Assembly: GCA_015066245.1 (NCBI GenBank)
Contig: SVOS01000015.1
Span: 1 to 45,794, forward strand
Direction: 5' to 3'
DNA length: 45,794 nucleotides
From: Oscillospiraceae bacterium
GTDB lineage: Bacteria; Bacillota; Clostridia; Oscillospirales; Acutalibacteraceae
Below are positions 29,117 to 38,899 of this stretch, piece by piece; positions within the stretch are counted from its first letter, which is position 1; each line of letters opens with the position of its first letter. Position numbers and translations under genes: made by a program. The notes beneath the pieces are model-generated. The model had not been told where the DNA came from and searched no databases. It saw nothing but the letters and a program-made list of their open reading frames with translations.

Positions 29117-30043
29117 ATGTCCTTTGCAGCAGACGTAAAAAAAGAGCTTGCAAAAGCCGATATATCAGTAAAATCCCGCAGAATAGCAGAGTGTTACGGA
29201 CTTTTGCTTTACTCCAGATGTTTTACCACGGATGCTATCAAGCTTAAGACCGAGGCTATGTCTGTGGCGGAGCGTTTTTCTCAGCACATGAGTGATATGT
29301 TTGGTGCCATTGTTGAGAAAAAGTCAACCCTCAAAGCCAACAAAGATGATATAAATCTGCATAGCATCAAGGTGCTTTTAAGCTCAGATGCCAATAAGAT
29401 TTTTACATATTTCGGTCATACCCCCGATACACCGACACTTCGTGTCAATCGTGCCAATATAGAGGACGATATGTGCACTGCTGCGTTTTTAAGAGGTGTT
29501 TTTCTCTCCTGCGGCTCCGTAAACGACCCCCAGAAGAACTATCATCTTGAGTTCTGTGTGCCTTTCAAAAATTTGTCCTTGGACCTTTGCAACATTCTTT
29601 GTGAGATTTCAGAATGTAGTCTTTCTCCACGTACAATGGTGAGAAACGGCTCATATATCGTGTATTTCAAAGACAGCGAGCAGATAACTGACCTGCTTAC
29701 ATATCTGGGAGCCCCAAATGCTGCTATGGATATCATGAATGCAAAGGCATATAAACAAATGCGTAACGTTACAAACAGACGTATAAATTCAGAGCTTGCC
29801 AATATCTCTAAAACTGCAAAGGCGGGCGCTAAGATTTTAAATGCTATTGATGCAATCGATGCTACAGAGGGACTTGGTTCTCTGCCTGATAACCTGAGGG
29901 TGGTGGCAGAGCTTAAAAGAGAAAATCCCGAGCTTTCTCTGGCGGCATTGGGTGAGCTTCTTAACCCGCCCATTAGCCGTAGCGGTGTTAATCACCGACT
30001 TAACAAGATAATGGAAATAGCAGAAGATATAAAGAAGGAGTAA
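29117..30043 (+). CDS. whiA: DNA-binding protein WhiA
   Basis: WhiA combines a LAGLIDADG homing-endonuclease-like N-terminal fold (about 20-200) with a C-terminal helix-turn-helix domain. It influences cell division and chromosome segregation in Firmicutes. This 308-residue protein begins SFAADVKKELAKA, shows CTAAFLRGVFLSCGSV and NRRINSELANISK, and ends with the HTH SLAALGELLNPPISRSGVNHRLNK. The ribosome binding site is GGAGGAAA. It is followed within 3 bp by xseB. Confidence 0.95.
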   Translation: MSFAADVKKELAKADISVKSRRIAECYGLLLYSRCFTTDAIKLKTEAMSVAERFSQHMSDMFGAIVEKKSTLKANKDDINLHSIKVLLSSDANKIFTYFGHTPDTPTLRVNRANIEDDMCTAAFLRGVFLSCGSVNDPQKNYHLEFCVPFKNLSLDLCNILCEISECSLSPRTMVRNGSYIVYFKDSEQITDLLTYLGAPNAAMDIMNAKAYKQMRNVTNRRINSELANISKTAKAGAKILNAIDAIDATEGLGSLPDNLRVVAELKRENPELSLAALGELLNPPISRSGVNHRLNKIMEIAEDIKKE

Positions 30044-30046
30044 ACA

Positions 30047-30289
30047 ATGAGCAACCTTAATGTTAACGAAAAGTTTGAAGGTATGAGCTATGAGGACGGA
30101 CTCAAAAAGCTTACATCCCTTATTTCACAGATGGAAAGCGGCAAACTCACCTTTGATGAGATGCTCAGCTCCTACAAAGAGGCTTTTGAATATTACGATT
30201 TTCTTTGTGAATATCTTAAAATGACAGGTGAGAAAATCAAAAAGCTTAACGAGGAGCTCTCAAGCATTTCACCTGCAACGGGGGTATAA
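30047..30289 (+). CDS. xseB: Exodeoxyribonuclease VII small subunit
   Basis: An 80-residue XseB. The small subunit assembles with XseA in a single-strand-specific exonuclease. Its family core is visible in SYEDGLKKLTSLISQMESGKLTFDEMLSSYKEAFEYYDF. GAAGGAG lies at the end of whiA. The large subunit gene xseA, which normally sits directly upstream, is replaced here by whiA and is not in the window, so it must be elsewhere or lost. ispA starts 2 bp after the stop, a classical order. Confidence 0.9.
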   Translation: MSNLNVNEKFEGMSYEDGLKKLTSLISQMESGKLTFDEMLSSYKEAFEYYDFLCEYLKMTGEKIKKLNEELSSISPATGV

Positions 30290-30291
30290 AA

Positions 30292-31173
30292 ATGCTTAAA
30301 AATTCTGCTGAGCTTTTAGAGCTTGTTAATTCTACCCTCAATAATTTATGTAGCGGCAGAGATGAGTATATGGTACTTACGGAGTCTATGAAATACTCTC
30401 TTGAAGCGGGCGGTAAGCGTGTTCGACCTTTGCTTTGTATGGCGTTTGCCTCACTTTGCGGATTAAGTGCCGAGAAGGCTTTGTATCCTGCCTGTGCTGT
30501 TGAGTGTATACACACTTATTCGCTTATACATGACGATTTGCCCTGTATGGATGACGACGAGATGCGTCGCGGAAAGCCCTCTAATCACATTGTATTTGGC
30601 GAAGATACCGCATTGCTTGCAGGTGATGCTTTGCAAAGCCTTGCGTTTGAGGCACTTTCAACGGATGAAAATATCAGAAATATCGGTGCTGATGCCGCCA
30701 TAAGATGCGTCAATACACTTTCAATTTTAAGCGGTGCCAAAGGTATGGTTGGTGGTCAGGTCATAGACCTTGCGTTGGAAAAATGCGATGGTGATGTGGA
30801 CACAGTCAGATTGATGCACTCTCTCAAGACTGCTGCCCTTATAAAGTCCGCCTGCGTTATGGGGTGTGTCGCCGCTGGTGCAGACGAAGAAAAAATCAAC
30901 GCTGCATCTGAATATGCTGAGTGCATCGGACTTCAATTTCAGATCGTTGACGATATTCTTGATGTTACTTCCACAACCGACGTGTTGGGTAAACCCGTTA
31001 ATTCAGATTCGGAAAACAACAAAACCAATATGGTTTCTCTTTTAGGCATTGAAGAATGCCGTCAGATAGCTCGAAGTCTTACCGATAAAGCCAAGTCCTC
31101 TCTCAACGCTTTTGAGGGAGATACAAAAGGCCTTGAGGATTTTGCCGAGAGCTTGTTAAATAGAAATAAATGA
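30292..31173 (+). CDS. ispA: Farnesyl/geranyl diphosphate synthase
   Basis: A 293-residue trans-prenyltransferase that condenses IPP with DMAPP or GPP. The first Asp-rich motif is DDLPCMDDDEMRRG and the second is QIVDDILDVT, both intact, and GGKRVRPLL is the IPP-binding region. Its product feeds undecaprenyl-phosphate and quinone synthesis. It is flanked by xseB and dxs, which makes the precursor pathway enzyme. Its stop overlaps the first possible dxs start. Confidence 0.95.
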   Translation: MLKNSAELLELVNSTLNNLCSGRDEYMVLTESMKYSLEAGGKRVRPLLCMAFASLCGLSAEKALYPACAVECIHTYSLIHDDLPCMDDDEMRRGKPSNHIVFGEDTALLAGDALQSLAFEALSTDENIRNIGADAAIRCVNTLSILSGAKGMVGGQVIDLALEKCDGDVDTVRLMHSLKTAALIKSACVMGCVAAGADEEKINAASEYAECIGLQFQIVDDILDVTSTTDVLGKPVNSDSENNKTNMVSLLGIEECRQIARSLTDKAKSSLNAFEGDTKGLEDFAESLLNRNK

Positions 31174-33044
31174 GTGATTTTATGGAAAATAATGCTTTTA
31201 TCTACCTTGATAAAATTGAAAAGTCTCAGGATATCAAAAAGCTCAGCATTGATGAGCTGAAGGCTCTCTGTGAAGAAATCCGTAGCGCCATTATCGGCAC
31301 TGTTGCCGAAAACGGTGGACATCTTGCCTCTAATTTAGGTGTTGTAGAGCTTACCGTTGCTATGCATTATGTTTTTGATATGCCCGAAGACAGTCTGGTT
31401 TTTGATGTTGGCCACCAGTGCTATACTCATAAACTACTCACAGGCAGAAAAGAGCGTATTTCTACCATAAGACGTAAGGATGGTCTCTCGGGTTTCCCAA
31501 GAAGAGACGAAAGTGAGTATGATGCCTTTGGTGCAGGCCATAGCAGCACCTCGATTTCTGCGGCATACGGTATCGCTAAGGCTAAAGCTTTAAAAGGCGA
31601 TTTAAGCCACACAATTGCTCTTATCGGTGACGGCTCATTTACGGGTGGTCTTGCCTTTGAGGGTATTAACAACGCAGGAAGATTCAAAAAGAATTTTATT
31701 GTTGTCCTTAATGACAACAAAATGTCAATTTCCAAAAATGTAGGTGCTTTTGCAAGATATCTTACGGGTATCCGCATAAGCCCCTGGTATATTAATGCAA
31801 AATCAGGTCTTGAGCGTTTTCTCAACAAGGTTCCTCTTGTGGGCAAGCCTTTGGTAAATCTTCTTACAAAGCTTAAGAATAATTTTAAGAAAAAGGCAAT
31901 CAAAAGCAATAACTTGTTTGAAAATTTCGGCTTCTTCTATTACGGCCCTGTGGACGGACATGACCTCGAGGAGCTTATTAATACATTCAGAGCTGCCAAA
32001 AAGGTAACCAAGCCTGTTCTTATTCATGCAGTTACCGTAAAGGGTAAAGGCTATGGCTTTGCCGAGAAAGACCCCAAGAACTATCACGGAATCGGCAAAT
32101 TTGATGTTGACTCAGGCGAGCCTTTGTCTCACTCAACATCCTATAGCGATATTTTCGGCAAGTGCCTTTGTCATCTTGCAAATCAGAAAAATTCCATCTG
32201 TGCTATTACCGCTGCCATGACGATGGGTACAGGTCTTACTGAGTTTTCACATAAATTCAAGGACAGATTTTTTGATGTCGGTATCGCTGAGGAGCATGCC
32301 GTAACCTTTGGTGCAGGACTTGCAAGTCAGGGTATGATTCCTGTGTTTGCGGTTTACTCAACCTTCCTTCAGCGAGCCTATGACCAGCTTATTCACGATG
32401 TTTCTTTGCAAAAACTTCATTTTGTTCTGGGCATCGACAGAGCAGGTATAGTAGGCGAGGATGGAGAAACCCATCAGGGTGTATTTGACGTATCTATGCT
32501 TAACTCCATTCCTAATACCACTTGCTACTCGCCTTGCTATTTTGATGAGCTGGCAAGCTGTATGGAGCAAGGTATCATCCGAGACAAAAACCTTGTTGCA
32601 ATCAGGTATCCCAGAGGTGTTGAGCCTTATCGTCCCGATGATTTTGATGAGCTTGATATAAACTTTTCACTTTACGGCAACAAAAATGCAAGTCGACTTA
32701 TTGTTACTTACGGCAGACTTTTTGCTGATGCTTTGATTGCAAAACGTGAGCTTTCAAAAATCGGCATCGAGGTATGTATCCTCAAACTTTGCAGAATCAA
32801 ACCCATTGATCCCGAGGCAGTTAAGGCGGCAAGCGGCTTTAAAAAAGTACATTTCTTTGAGGAGGGGATGCTGGCAGGCGGCATAGGTGAGACTTTCGGC
32901 TATCTTCTTGAAGAAGCGGGATTTATCGGAAAATATGGCATTACTGCCATTAATGACAGCTTTGTACCTCATGCCTCTGTCAAAGAATCCATGACAAAAT
33001 TAAAACTTAATTCCCTGGGAATTTACGATATTATGAGAAGGTAA
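31170..33044 (+). CDS. dxs: 1-deoxy-D-xylulose-5-phosphate synthase
   Basis: DXS condenses pyruvate and glyceraldehyde 3-phosphate using thiamine diphosphate, the first step of the MEP isoprenoid pathway. The 624-residue protein has GHQCYTHKLLTGR, the ThDP-binding GDGSFTGGLAFEGINNAG, VLNDNKMSIS, and in the second half DVGIAEEHAVTFGAGLA and DRAGIVGEDGETHQGVFD. The ATG at 31170 overlaps the ispA stop; an in-frame ATG at 31182 has a slightly better, still weak, ribosome binding site, so the N-terminus is uncertain by four residues. Confidence 0.96.
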   Translation: MSDFMENNAFIYLDKIEKSQDIKKLSIDELKALCEEIRSAIIGTVAENGGHLASNLGVVELTVAMHYVFDMPEDSLVFDVGHQCYTHKLLTGRKERISTIRRKDGLSGFPRRDESEYDAFGAGHSSTSISAAYGIAKAKALKGDLSHTIALIGDGSFTGGLAFEGINNAGRFKKNFIVVLNDNKMSISKNVGAFARYLTGIRISPWYINAKSGLERFLNKVPLVGKPLVNLLTKLKNNFKKKAIKSNNLFENFGFFYYGPVDGHDLEELINTFRAAKKVTKPVLIHAVTVKGKGYGFAEKDPKNYHGIGKFDVDSGEPLSHSTSYSDIFGKCLCHLANQKNSICAITAAMTMGTGLTEFSHKFKDRFFDVGIAEEHAVTFGAGLASQGMIPVFAVYSTFLQRAYDQLIHDVSLQKLHFVLGIDRAGIVGEDGETHQGVFDVSMLNSIPNTTCYSPCYFDELASCMEQGIIRDKNLVAIRYPRGVEPYRPDDFDELDINFSLYGNKNASRLIVTYGRLFADALIAKRELSKIGIEVCILKLCRIKPIDPEAVKAASGFKKVHFFEEGMLAGGIGETFGYLLEEAGFIGKYGITAINDSFVPHASVKESMTKLKLNSLGIYDIMRR

Positions 33045-33046
33045 TT

Positions 33047-33850
33047 ATGAAAAAACGACTTGATGTATTGGTTTTTGAAAAAGGATATGCCGACAGCCGC
33101 GAGCGTGCAAAGGCGATTATTATGTCAGGCAATGTTTATGTAAACAATCAGAAGGCTGACAAACCCGGAACTCAGTATGACGAGGATGCTCCCCTTGAGG
33201 TACGCTCCTCGGGACTTAAATATGTAAGCCGTGGCGGACTTAAGCTTGAGAAGGCTATGACATCCTTTGACCTTGACTTGAAGGGTGCTACATCTCTTGA
33301 CATTGGTGCATCAACCGGTGGCTTTACCGACTGTATGCTTCAGAATGGTGCTAAAAAGGTGTATTCTGTTGACGTTGGATACGGTCAGCTTGCCTGGAAA
33401 CTCAGAACTGACGAGAGAGTTGTCAATATGGAGCGTACAAACTTCAGAAATGTTACCAAAGAGGATATCTCTGAGGACATTGACTTTTTCTCTGTTGATG
33501 TGTCTTTTATCTCCCTGAGGATCATTCTGCCGGTTGCTCGTACACTTCTGAGCAAAGAGGGCAGAGGCGTCTGCCTTATTAAGCCTCAGTTTGAGGCAGG
33601 CAGAGAAAAAGTAGGCAAAAAGGGCGTTGTCCGCGACAAAAAGGTACACGCTGAGGTTATCGAGTCCATCGTTTCCTTCACTCTTTCTGCAGGTTTTGAT
33701 GTTCTTGGGCTTGATTTTTCTCCCGTTAAGGGCCCTGAGGGTAACATTGAGTATCTTATGTATGTTAAAATCAGCGACAATCCTACAAATTACAGCAAAA
33801 TTTCCGCTGTGGAGCTTTCCGATTTATCTCATAACGAGCTTGATAAGTAA
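33047..33850 (+). CDS. tlyA: TlyA family rRNA 2'-O-methyltransferase
   Basis: A 267-residue TlyA with an N-terminal S4 RNA-binding domain (about 2-60, KRLDVLVFEKGYADSRERAKAIIMSG) and an FtsJ/RrmJ-type methyltransferase domain. The SAM site is SLDIGASTGGFTDCMLQNGA; the family KDKE residues lie along SRGGLKLEKAM, VDVSFIS and KPQFEAG. In mycobacteria TlyA methylates 16S and 23S rRNA and its loss gives capreomycin resistance. It is between dxs and nadK as in many Clostridia. Confidence 0.94.
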   Translation: MKKRLDVLVFEKGYADSRERAKAIIMSGNVYVNNQKADKPGTQYDEDAPLEVRSSGLKYVSRGGLKLEKAMTSFDLDLKGATSLDIGASTGGFTDCMLQNGAKKVYSVDVGYGQLAWKLRTDERVVNMERTNFRNVTKEDISEDIDFFSVDVSFISLRIILPVARTLLSKEGRGVCLIKPQFEAGREKVGKKGVVRDKKVHAEVIESIVSFTLSAGFDVLGLDFSPVKGPEGNIEYLMYVKISDNPTNYSKISAVELSDLSHNELDK

Positions 33851-33859
33851 GGTGATATT

Positions 33860-34710
33860 ATGACAATAGCATTGATTGTCAATTTTGATAAAACGGAGCA
33901 TTTGAAACTGCTAAGAAAATCGCCGAATATCTTATGTCATTGAATGCAGAGGTACTTTTTCTTAAAAGCAGGCTCTCAGACGCATTTAAAGATGTGTGTG
34001 TCTTTGATGACAGAAACGAAATGGTTAAGAAAAGTGACGTTGTGCTCACTATCGGTGGTGACGGCACCATTATGCACAGCGCTAAATATGCCGCAATGTA
34101 CTCAAAGCCTATTCTTGGCATAAATTTGGGCAGACTCGGCTATGTTGCAGAGCTTGAGCCTGACGAGATTTATATGCTTCAAAGCCTTGTAAATGGCGAG
34201 TATGATATCCAGAACCGCTCTGTGCTTTCGGTAAATATCATTGATTCAAGGGGCGAAGCCTCAAATTACATAGCAATCAATGACGCTGTTATCTCCCGAG
34301 GTTCTCTCTCAAGAATCATTGACCTGCAGGTTTCTATTGACGGTGCCGATGTTTCGTCATACAGAGCTGACGGTTTGCTTGTGGCAACCCCCACAGGCTC
34401 TACCGCTTATGCTTTATCTGCAGGCGGTCCCGTGATTTCTCCCGACCTTAAGTGTATAGAACTTGTGCCTATATGTCCTCATTCACTTTCTGCCAGAAGT
34501 GTGATTCTCTCGGAAAAATCCGTCATAAGAATCAAGGCGTCCTCTCCCGATGATGAGAGTTACCTGACTATTGACGGCAGAATTTCTCAGCAGATTTATG
34601 AGGATGATATTGTAGAAATCAAAAACTCTGAGCTGACACTTGATATGATTGTCATTAAAAAAAGAAATTTCTATAAATTAGCCAGCGAAAAATTAAACGA
34701 GGTGAACTGA
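33860..34710 (+). CDS. nadK: NAD kinase, with an apparent 1-base frameshift near the N-terminus
   Basis: NadK phosphorylates NAD to NADP. The core is unmistakable: TIGGDGTIMHSAKYA (GGDGT motif), GINLGRLGYVAEL, the NDAVISRG region, and ATPTGSTAYALSAGGPV. The intact frame starts only at 33934 (ATG, no good ribosome binding site), lacking about 25 residues. The ATG at 33860 has AAGGTG upstream and encodes MTIALIVNFDK, the proper NadK start, but its frame hits a stop after 27 codons. Adding one A to the A-run at 33890-33893 joins the two as FDKNGAFETAKKIAEYLMSLNAEV, the expected sequence. The enzyme is normally essential, so a base-calling error, strain mutation or slippery-site frameshift must be considered. 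Confidence 0.88.
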
Positions 34711-34711
34711 A

Positions 34712-35155
34712 ATGAAGGTTAACAGACACCAGAAAATCCGCGAACTTATCAAGGCATATCCCATAAATACCCAGGAAGAATTACTGGAAAAGCTCAGTGC
34801 AGAGGGTTACTCTGTTACTCAGTCAACTGTATCAAGAGACATCAAGTCCTTAAGACTTCAAAAATCCTTGTCCGTTGACGGAAAGTACCGCTATATCGCC
34901 CCTGAGGTTCAGAGTGATAAAAAAGCAGGCTTTGAGGGCATACTCTCGGGCTCTGTTATTTCTGCTGAGGTGGCACTTAATATAGTGGTTGTCAAAACTT
35001 ATGCAGGTATGGCTTCTGCTGCGTGTGCGGCGATTGATTCTATGCATTTTAACGGTGTTGTAGGCTCACTTGCCGGTGATGACACTATATTTATCGCTTG
35101 TACCAACAACACTACCGCTGAAGAATTTGTAGAAGCCCTAAATAAATTATTATAA
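34712..35155 (+). CDS. argR: Arginine repressor
   Basis: A 147-residue ArgR/AhrC. The N-terminal winged helix (1-70) has RHQKIRELIKAYPINTQEELLEKL and QSTVSRDIKSLRL; the C-terminal oligomerisation and arginine-binding domain has GMASAACAAIDSMHFNGVVGSLAGDDTIFIAC with the acidic GDD residues that contact arginine. It senses arginine and represses its biosynthesis. It begins 1 bp after nadK, with GAGGTGAACT upstream, in the conserved nadK-argR-recN order of Firmicutes. Confidence 0.96.
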   Translation: MKVNRHQKIRELIKAYPINTQEELLEKLSAEGYSVTQSTVSRDIKSLRLQKSLSVDGKYRYIAPEVQSDKKAGFEGILSGSVISAEVALNIVVVKTYAGMASAACAAIDSMHFNGVVGSLAGDDTIFIACTNNTTAEEFVEALNKLL

Positions 35156-35167
35156 TCAGGTATATTT

Positions 35168-36832
35168 ATGCTTTCAGAACTTTACATTGAGAATATTGCA
35201 GTTATCGAAAAATCAAATATAAGCTTTTCAAAAGGTCTTAATGTGCTTACGGGTGAAACCGGTGCAGGTAAAAGTATTGTTATCGATTCTATTGGTGCAG
35301 TGCTGGGTTTTCGAACATCCCGCGAGCTTGTGCGTACAGGTGCCGATAAGGCGGTAGTCAGTGCACTTTTTACCAATATCGGTAAACGTGCCGAGAAAGC
35401 CCTTGAAAATATAGGTGTAAGCTATGATTCAGAGCTTTTAATCCAGCGAGAAATCACTCTTTCGGGCAAGAATAATTGCCGAATAAACGGCAGTGTAGCC
35501 ACCGTGTCTATGCTGAGGGACCTTGGCAGACACCTGATTAACATTCACGGCCAGCACGAAAGCTATGAGCTTATGTCGCCAGACCTTCACATAAGGTATA
35601 TTGATACTTTGGGTGCTCACAAAGACCTTCTTGAAAGGTACAAAGAAGCTTTTGAACATTTAAGGTCAATAGAATCTCAGCTCAAAAAACGCAGAAATGA
35701 CGAGCAGGAACGGGAAAGAAGAATTGATATACTTCGTTTTCAGATTGATGAGCTGAGCTCCTCTGATATTTCTGTAGGTGAGTATGATTCTCTGATGTCT
35801 GAGCGTACAACTCTCATGAATCTTGAGAAGATTCGTGATGGTATTTCTAAGGCACTATATAAATTAGGCTCTGATTCGGCAGATTTCGCGTCTGCAATAA
35901 CTCTTGCTGATGAGGCGTCATCAGATTTGTCAACTGCAGCAAGATATAACCAGAGTGCAGAGAGCCTTTCTGAGCGTCTTAGTGATCTGACATACGAGCT
36001 CAGGGATATCTATGCCGAGTGTGAAGATATAATAAGTGAGCTTGATGCTGATCCTCAGCGTCTTGATTACGTTGAAAACCGCATAGATTTACTTAATAAT
36101 CTTTTCAAAAAATACGGCTCTTCCGAAGAAGAGCTTATAGAATACATGGAAAATGCCGAGAAGGAGCTTGAAGCCCTTCTTAACTACGAGGAACACTTCG
36201 AAAAGTTAAGTGCAGAGTATAATGTAGCACTTGATAATGCTAAGGCTTTAGCCAAAGAGCTTTCCGAAAAGCGAAAGACAGTGTCGGATAAATTCTGCAA
36301 AGCAGTGTCCGAAGAAATGAGCTTTCTTGATATGCCCAAGGCTACTTTGGCAGTTGAGATTACGCCTTGCGAGCTTTATGATAACGGTGCAGAGACCATA
36401 GAGTTTCTGGTGTCTACCAATGTTGGCGAACCGCCAAAACCCGTTGCAAAAATCGCTTCGGGCGGTGAGCTTTCACGAATGATGCTTGCTATCAAAACCG
36501 TTCTCTCAAAGGCAGACCCCACAGATACCCTTATTTTTGACGAAGTTGACTCGGGTGTTTCGGGTTCCGCTGCTGAGCGAATCGGTATCAAGCTGAAAGA
36601 AGCAAGCAAGGATTCTCAGGTGCTTTGTGTTACTCATCTTCCTCAAATTGCCGCTCAGGCAGATAATCACTATAAAATCACAAAACGCAGTGACTCAAGC
36701 CGCACATTTACCTCGGTTGATATTCTTGATGAGCAGGGAAGAATCGAGGAGCTGGCCCGTATTATGGGTGGTGTGGATGTTTCTGACACTGCAAGAGATT
36801 ATGCTAAAGATTTGCTAAAGAAATTCAGATAA
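35168..36832 (+). CDS. recN: DNA repair protein RecN
   Basis: A 554-residue SMC-like ATPase acting early in double-strand-break repair. Walker A is GETGAGKS near the N-terminus (about 30-37), Walker B and signature are ASGGELSRMMLAIK and LIFDEVDSGVSG near the C-terminus, and the middle (about 160-370) is a coiled-coil arm. Length is normal. The ribosome binding site is weak (CAGGT). It lies between argR and recJ. Confidence 0.97.
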   Translation: MLSELYIENIAVIEKSNISFSKGLNVLTGETGAGKSIVIDSIGAVLGFRTSRELVRTGADKAVVSALFTNIGKRAEKALENIGVSYDSELLIQREITLSGKNNCRINGSVATVSMLRDLGRHLINIHGQHESYELMSPDLHIRYIDTLGAHKDLLERYKEAFEHLRSIESQLKKRRNDEQERERRIDILRFQIDELSSSDISVGEYDSLMSERTTLMNLEKIRDGISKALYKLGSDSADFASAITLADEASSDLSTAARYNQSAESLSERLSDLTYELRDIYAECEDIISELDADPQRLDYVENRIDLLNNLFKKYGSSEEELIEYMENAEKELEALLNYEEHFEKLSAEYNVALDNAKALAKELSEKRKTVSDKFCKAVSEEMSFLDMPKATLAVEITPCELYDNGAETIEFLVSTNVGEPPKPVAKIASGGELSRMMLAIKTVLSKADPTDTLIFDEVDSGVSGSAAERIGIKLKEASKDSQVLCVTHLPQIAAQADNHYKITKRSDSSRTFTSVDILDEQGRIEELARIMGGVDVSDTARDYAKDLLKKFR

Positions 36833-36850
36833 AATTTTGCGGAGGCAAAA

Positions 36851-38899
36851 ATGAAAGTTTGGTCAGTTGCAAAACTTAATAAAGAAAGAGCATTGGCTAT
36901 AAGCGAGATGTTTTCAATCCCTATGGTATGTGCTGCACTTTTAGATGTAAGAGGTATCAATACCCCTGATGCGGTTGAGGCTTTTTTAAGCGACGAGCTT
37001 AATTTTGACGATCCATTTGATACCAAGGACATGGATAAAGCCGTCAGCCGTATTACAAGTGCTATTGAAAATGGTGAGAAAATCTGTATCTACGGTGATT
37101 ATGATGCAGATGGAGTAACTTCTACTACTCTTCTTTTCCAGTATCTAGAGACAGCAGGTGCAAACGTCAGCTTTTATATTCCTTCTCGTGCTGACGAAGG
37201 CTACGGTCTTAATATTGACGCTATAAAAACGCTTTCTGAGCAAGGAAACCAGCTTCTTATTACCGTTGACAACGGTGTCTCCGCTTATGACGAGATAGAG
37301 CTTGCCAATTCTCTCGGTATGGATGTTGTTGTAACCGACCACCATACAGTCCCGGATAGACTTCCAAACGCCGTAGCCGTAGTCAATCCCCACCGAAAGG
37401 ACTGCTCCAGTGCTTTTAAGGAGCTTTCCGGTGTTGGAGTTGTGTTTAAACTTGTTATGGCTCTTGAGGGTGAATATGCCGATATCGAAATGATAGCAGA
37501 CGAGTATTCTGATATTGCGGCTATCGGTACAGTAGGCGATATTGTAAGTCTTACGGGTGAAAATCGCACTATTGTAAAACACGGGCTTAAGCATATCAAT
37601 AACTCAGAGAGAGTCGGTCTTTCGGCTCTTTTAAAAGCAAGCAACTGTAGCGAAAAAGAGCTCACCTCTACTGATCTTTCCTTTTCCGTTGTACCCAGAA
37701 TCAATGCAGGCGGCAGATTGGGACTTTCACAAAAGTCCGTTGAGCTTTTACTGACGGACGATGAAGAATACGCTCTTGCTTTGGCATCGAATTTGTCTGA
37801 GGATAATTCTATGCGTCAGAAAATAGAGCAGGATATCTTAAAAGAAATTGACATTATTATTTCAAAAGATCCGGATATATTAAGACTTCCTATAATTATC
37901 ATTGAAGGCGAAAACTGGCACCAGGGTGTTATCGGCATTATAGCCGCCAAAATCAAAGGCAACTTTGGTAAAGCCTGCATCATTATTTCAAAAGAAGGCG
38001 ATACCGCACGTGCCTCGGGTAGAAGTATTGAGGGCTTTGCTCTTAATGACGCGCTTTTTGCATGCAGCGAGTATCTTACGCATTTTGGCGGCCACAAAAT
38101 GGCAGTTGGATTTTCGTTGGATTGCAATAAAATCGAAGATTTTAAAAAGGCGATATTTAAGTATTATGATTCCCTCGATACACTGTATTTACCAACGGTA
38201 AATATTGATTTCAAGCTTAATCCTGCTCTGCTGAGCCTGGAGCTTGTAGAGTCTTTATCTATGCTTGAGCCTTACGGTGCAGGCAATCCTTCGCCGTTGT
38301 TTGGTCTTTATAATATGGAGATTACAGATTTAAAGCCCTTGTCAAACGGCAAACATCAGCGTATTTCGGTGAGGAGAGGTTCGGCTCAGCATACGATAAT
38401 GTGTTTTGGTATGCCTTCAGAGTATTTTCCGTATAAAGTCGGAGATACAGTTGACCTTGCAGTAGCTCTGGATAAAAACTATTATAAAGGCAACACATAT
38501 CTTTCTATTATTGCTAGAGAAATCAAGTATTCTGATTTTGATACAGAAAAAGAGCTTAAGCTTTTACGCCTTTATGACAGGTTTATTTTAGGGAGGGATT
38601 TTCCTCAGAAATATCGTCAGCATCTGCATCTTTTATTGCCTGAACGCAGTGATTTTGCAGTTGTTTACAGATTCCTCCATAGTTATGGAGAACTTGATAT
38701 GTCCCTCGAGACACTTTGCTACAAAATCGGCAATATATACTCAGGCAAGCTGAGAATTATTCTTGACGCTATGAAAGAGCTTGCTCTGATTAATTTTATT
38801 GAGGGACCTAAATCCTTTAAAATTACCGTTCTTGATGTTGACAAAAAAGTAGATATCAATGACGCACCTATAATTAAAAGACTCAGGGAGGTGCTTTAA
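36851..38899 (+). CDS. recJ: Single-stranded-DNA-specific exonuclease RecJ
   Basis: A 682-residue 5'-3' exonuclease with the DHH phosphoesterase domain: IYGDYDADGVTST, TVDNG and TDHHTVPD, then the DHHA1 part ending GGHKMAVGFSL, followed by an OB domain and about 100 extra C-terminal residues typical of Firmicutes RecJ. It works in recombination and mismatch repair with RecQ/RecN pathways. CGGAGGC lies before the start. Its stop overlaps the relA start (TAATG). Confidence 0.95.
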   Translation: MKVWSVAKLNKERALAISEMFSIPMVCAALLDVRGINTPDAVEAFLSDELNFDDPFDTKDMDKAVSRITSAIENGEKICIYGDYDADGVTSTTLLFQYLETAGANVSFYIPSRADEGYGLNIDAIKTLSEQGNQLLITVDNGVSAYDEIELANSLGMDVVVTDHHTVPDRLPNAVAVVNPHRKDCSSAFKELSGVGVVFKLVMALEGEYADIEMIADEYSDIAAIGTVGDIVSLTGENRTIVKHGLKHINNSERVGLSALLKASNCSEKELTSTDLSFSVVPRINAGGRLGLSQKSVELLLTDDEEYALALASNLSEDNSMRQKIEQDILKEIDIIISKDPDILRLPIIIIEGENWHQGVIGIIAAKIKGNFGKACIIISKEGDTARASGRSIEGFALNDALFACSEYLTHFGGHKMAVGFSLDCNKIEDFKKAIFKYYDSLDTLYLPTVNIDFKLNPALLSLELVESLSMLEPYGAGNPSPLFGLYNMEITDLKPLSNGKHQRISVRRGSAQHTIMCFGMPSEYFPYKVGDTVDLAVALDKNYYKGNTYLSIIAREIKYSDFDTEKELKLLRLYDRFILGRDFPQKYRQHLHLLLPERSDFAVVYRFLHSYGELDMSLETLCYKIGNIYSGKLRIILDAMKELALINFIEGPKSFKITVLDVDKKVDINDAPIIKRLREVL

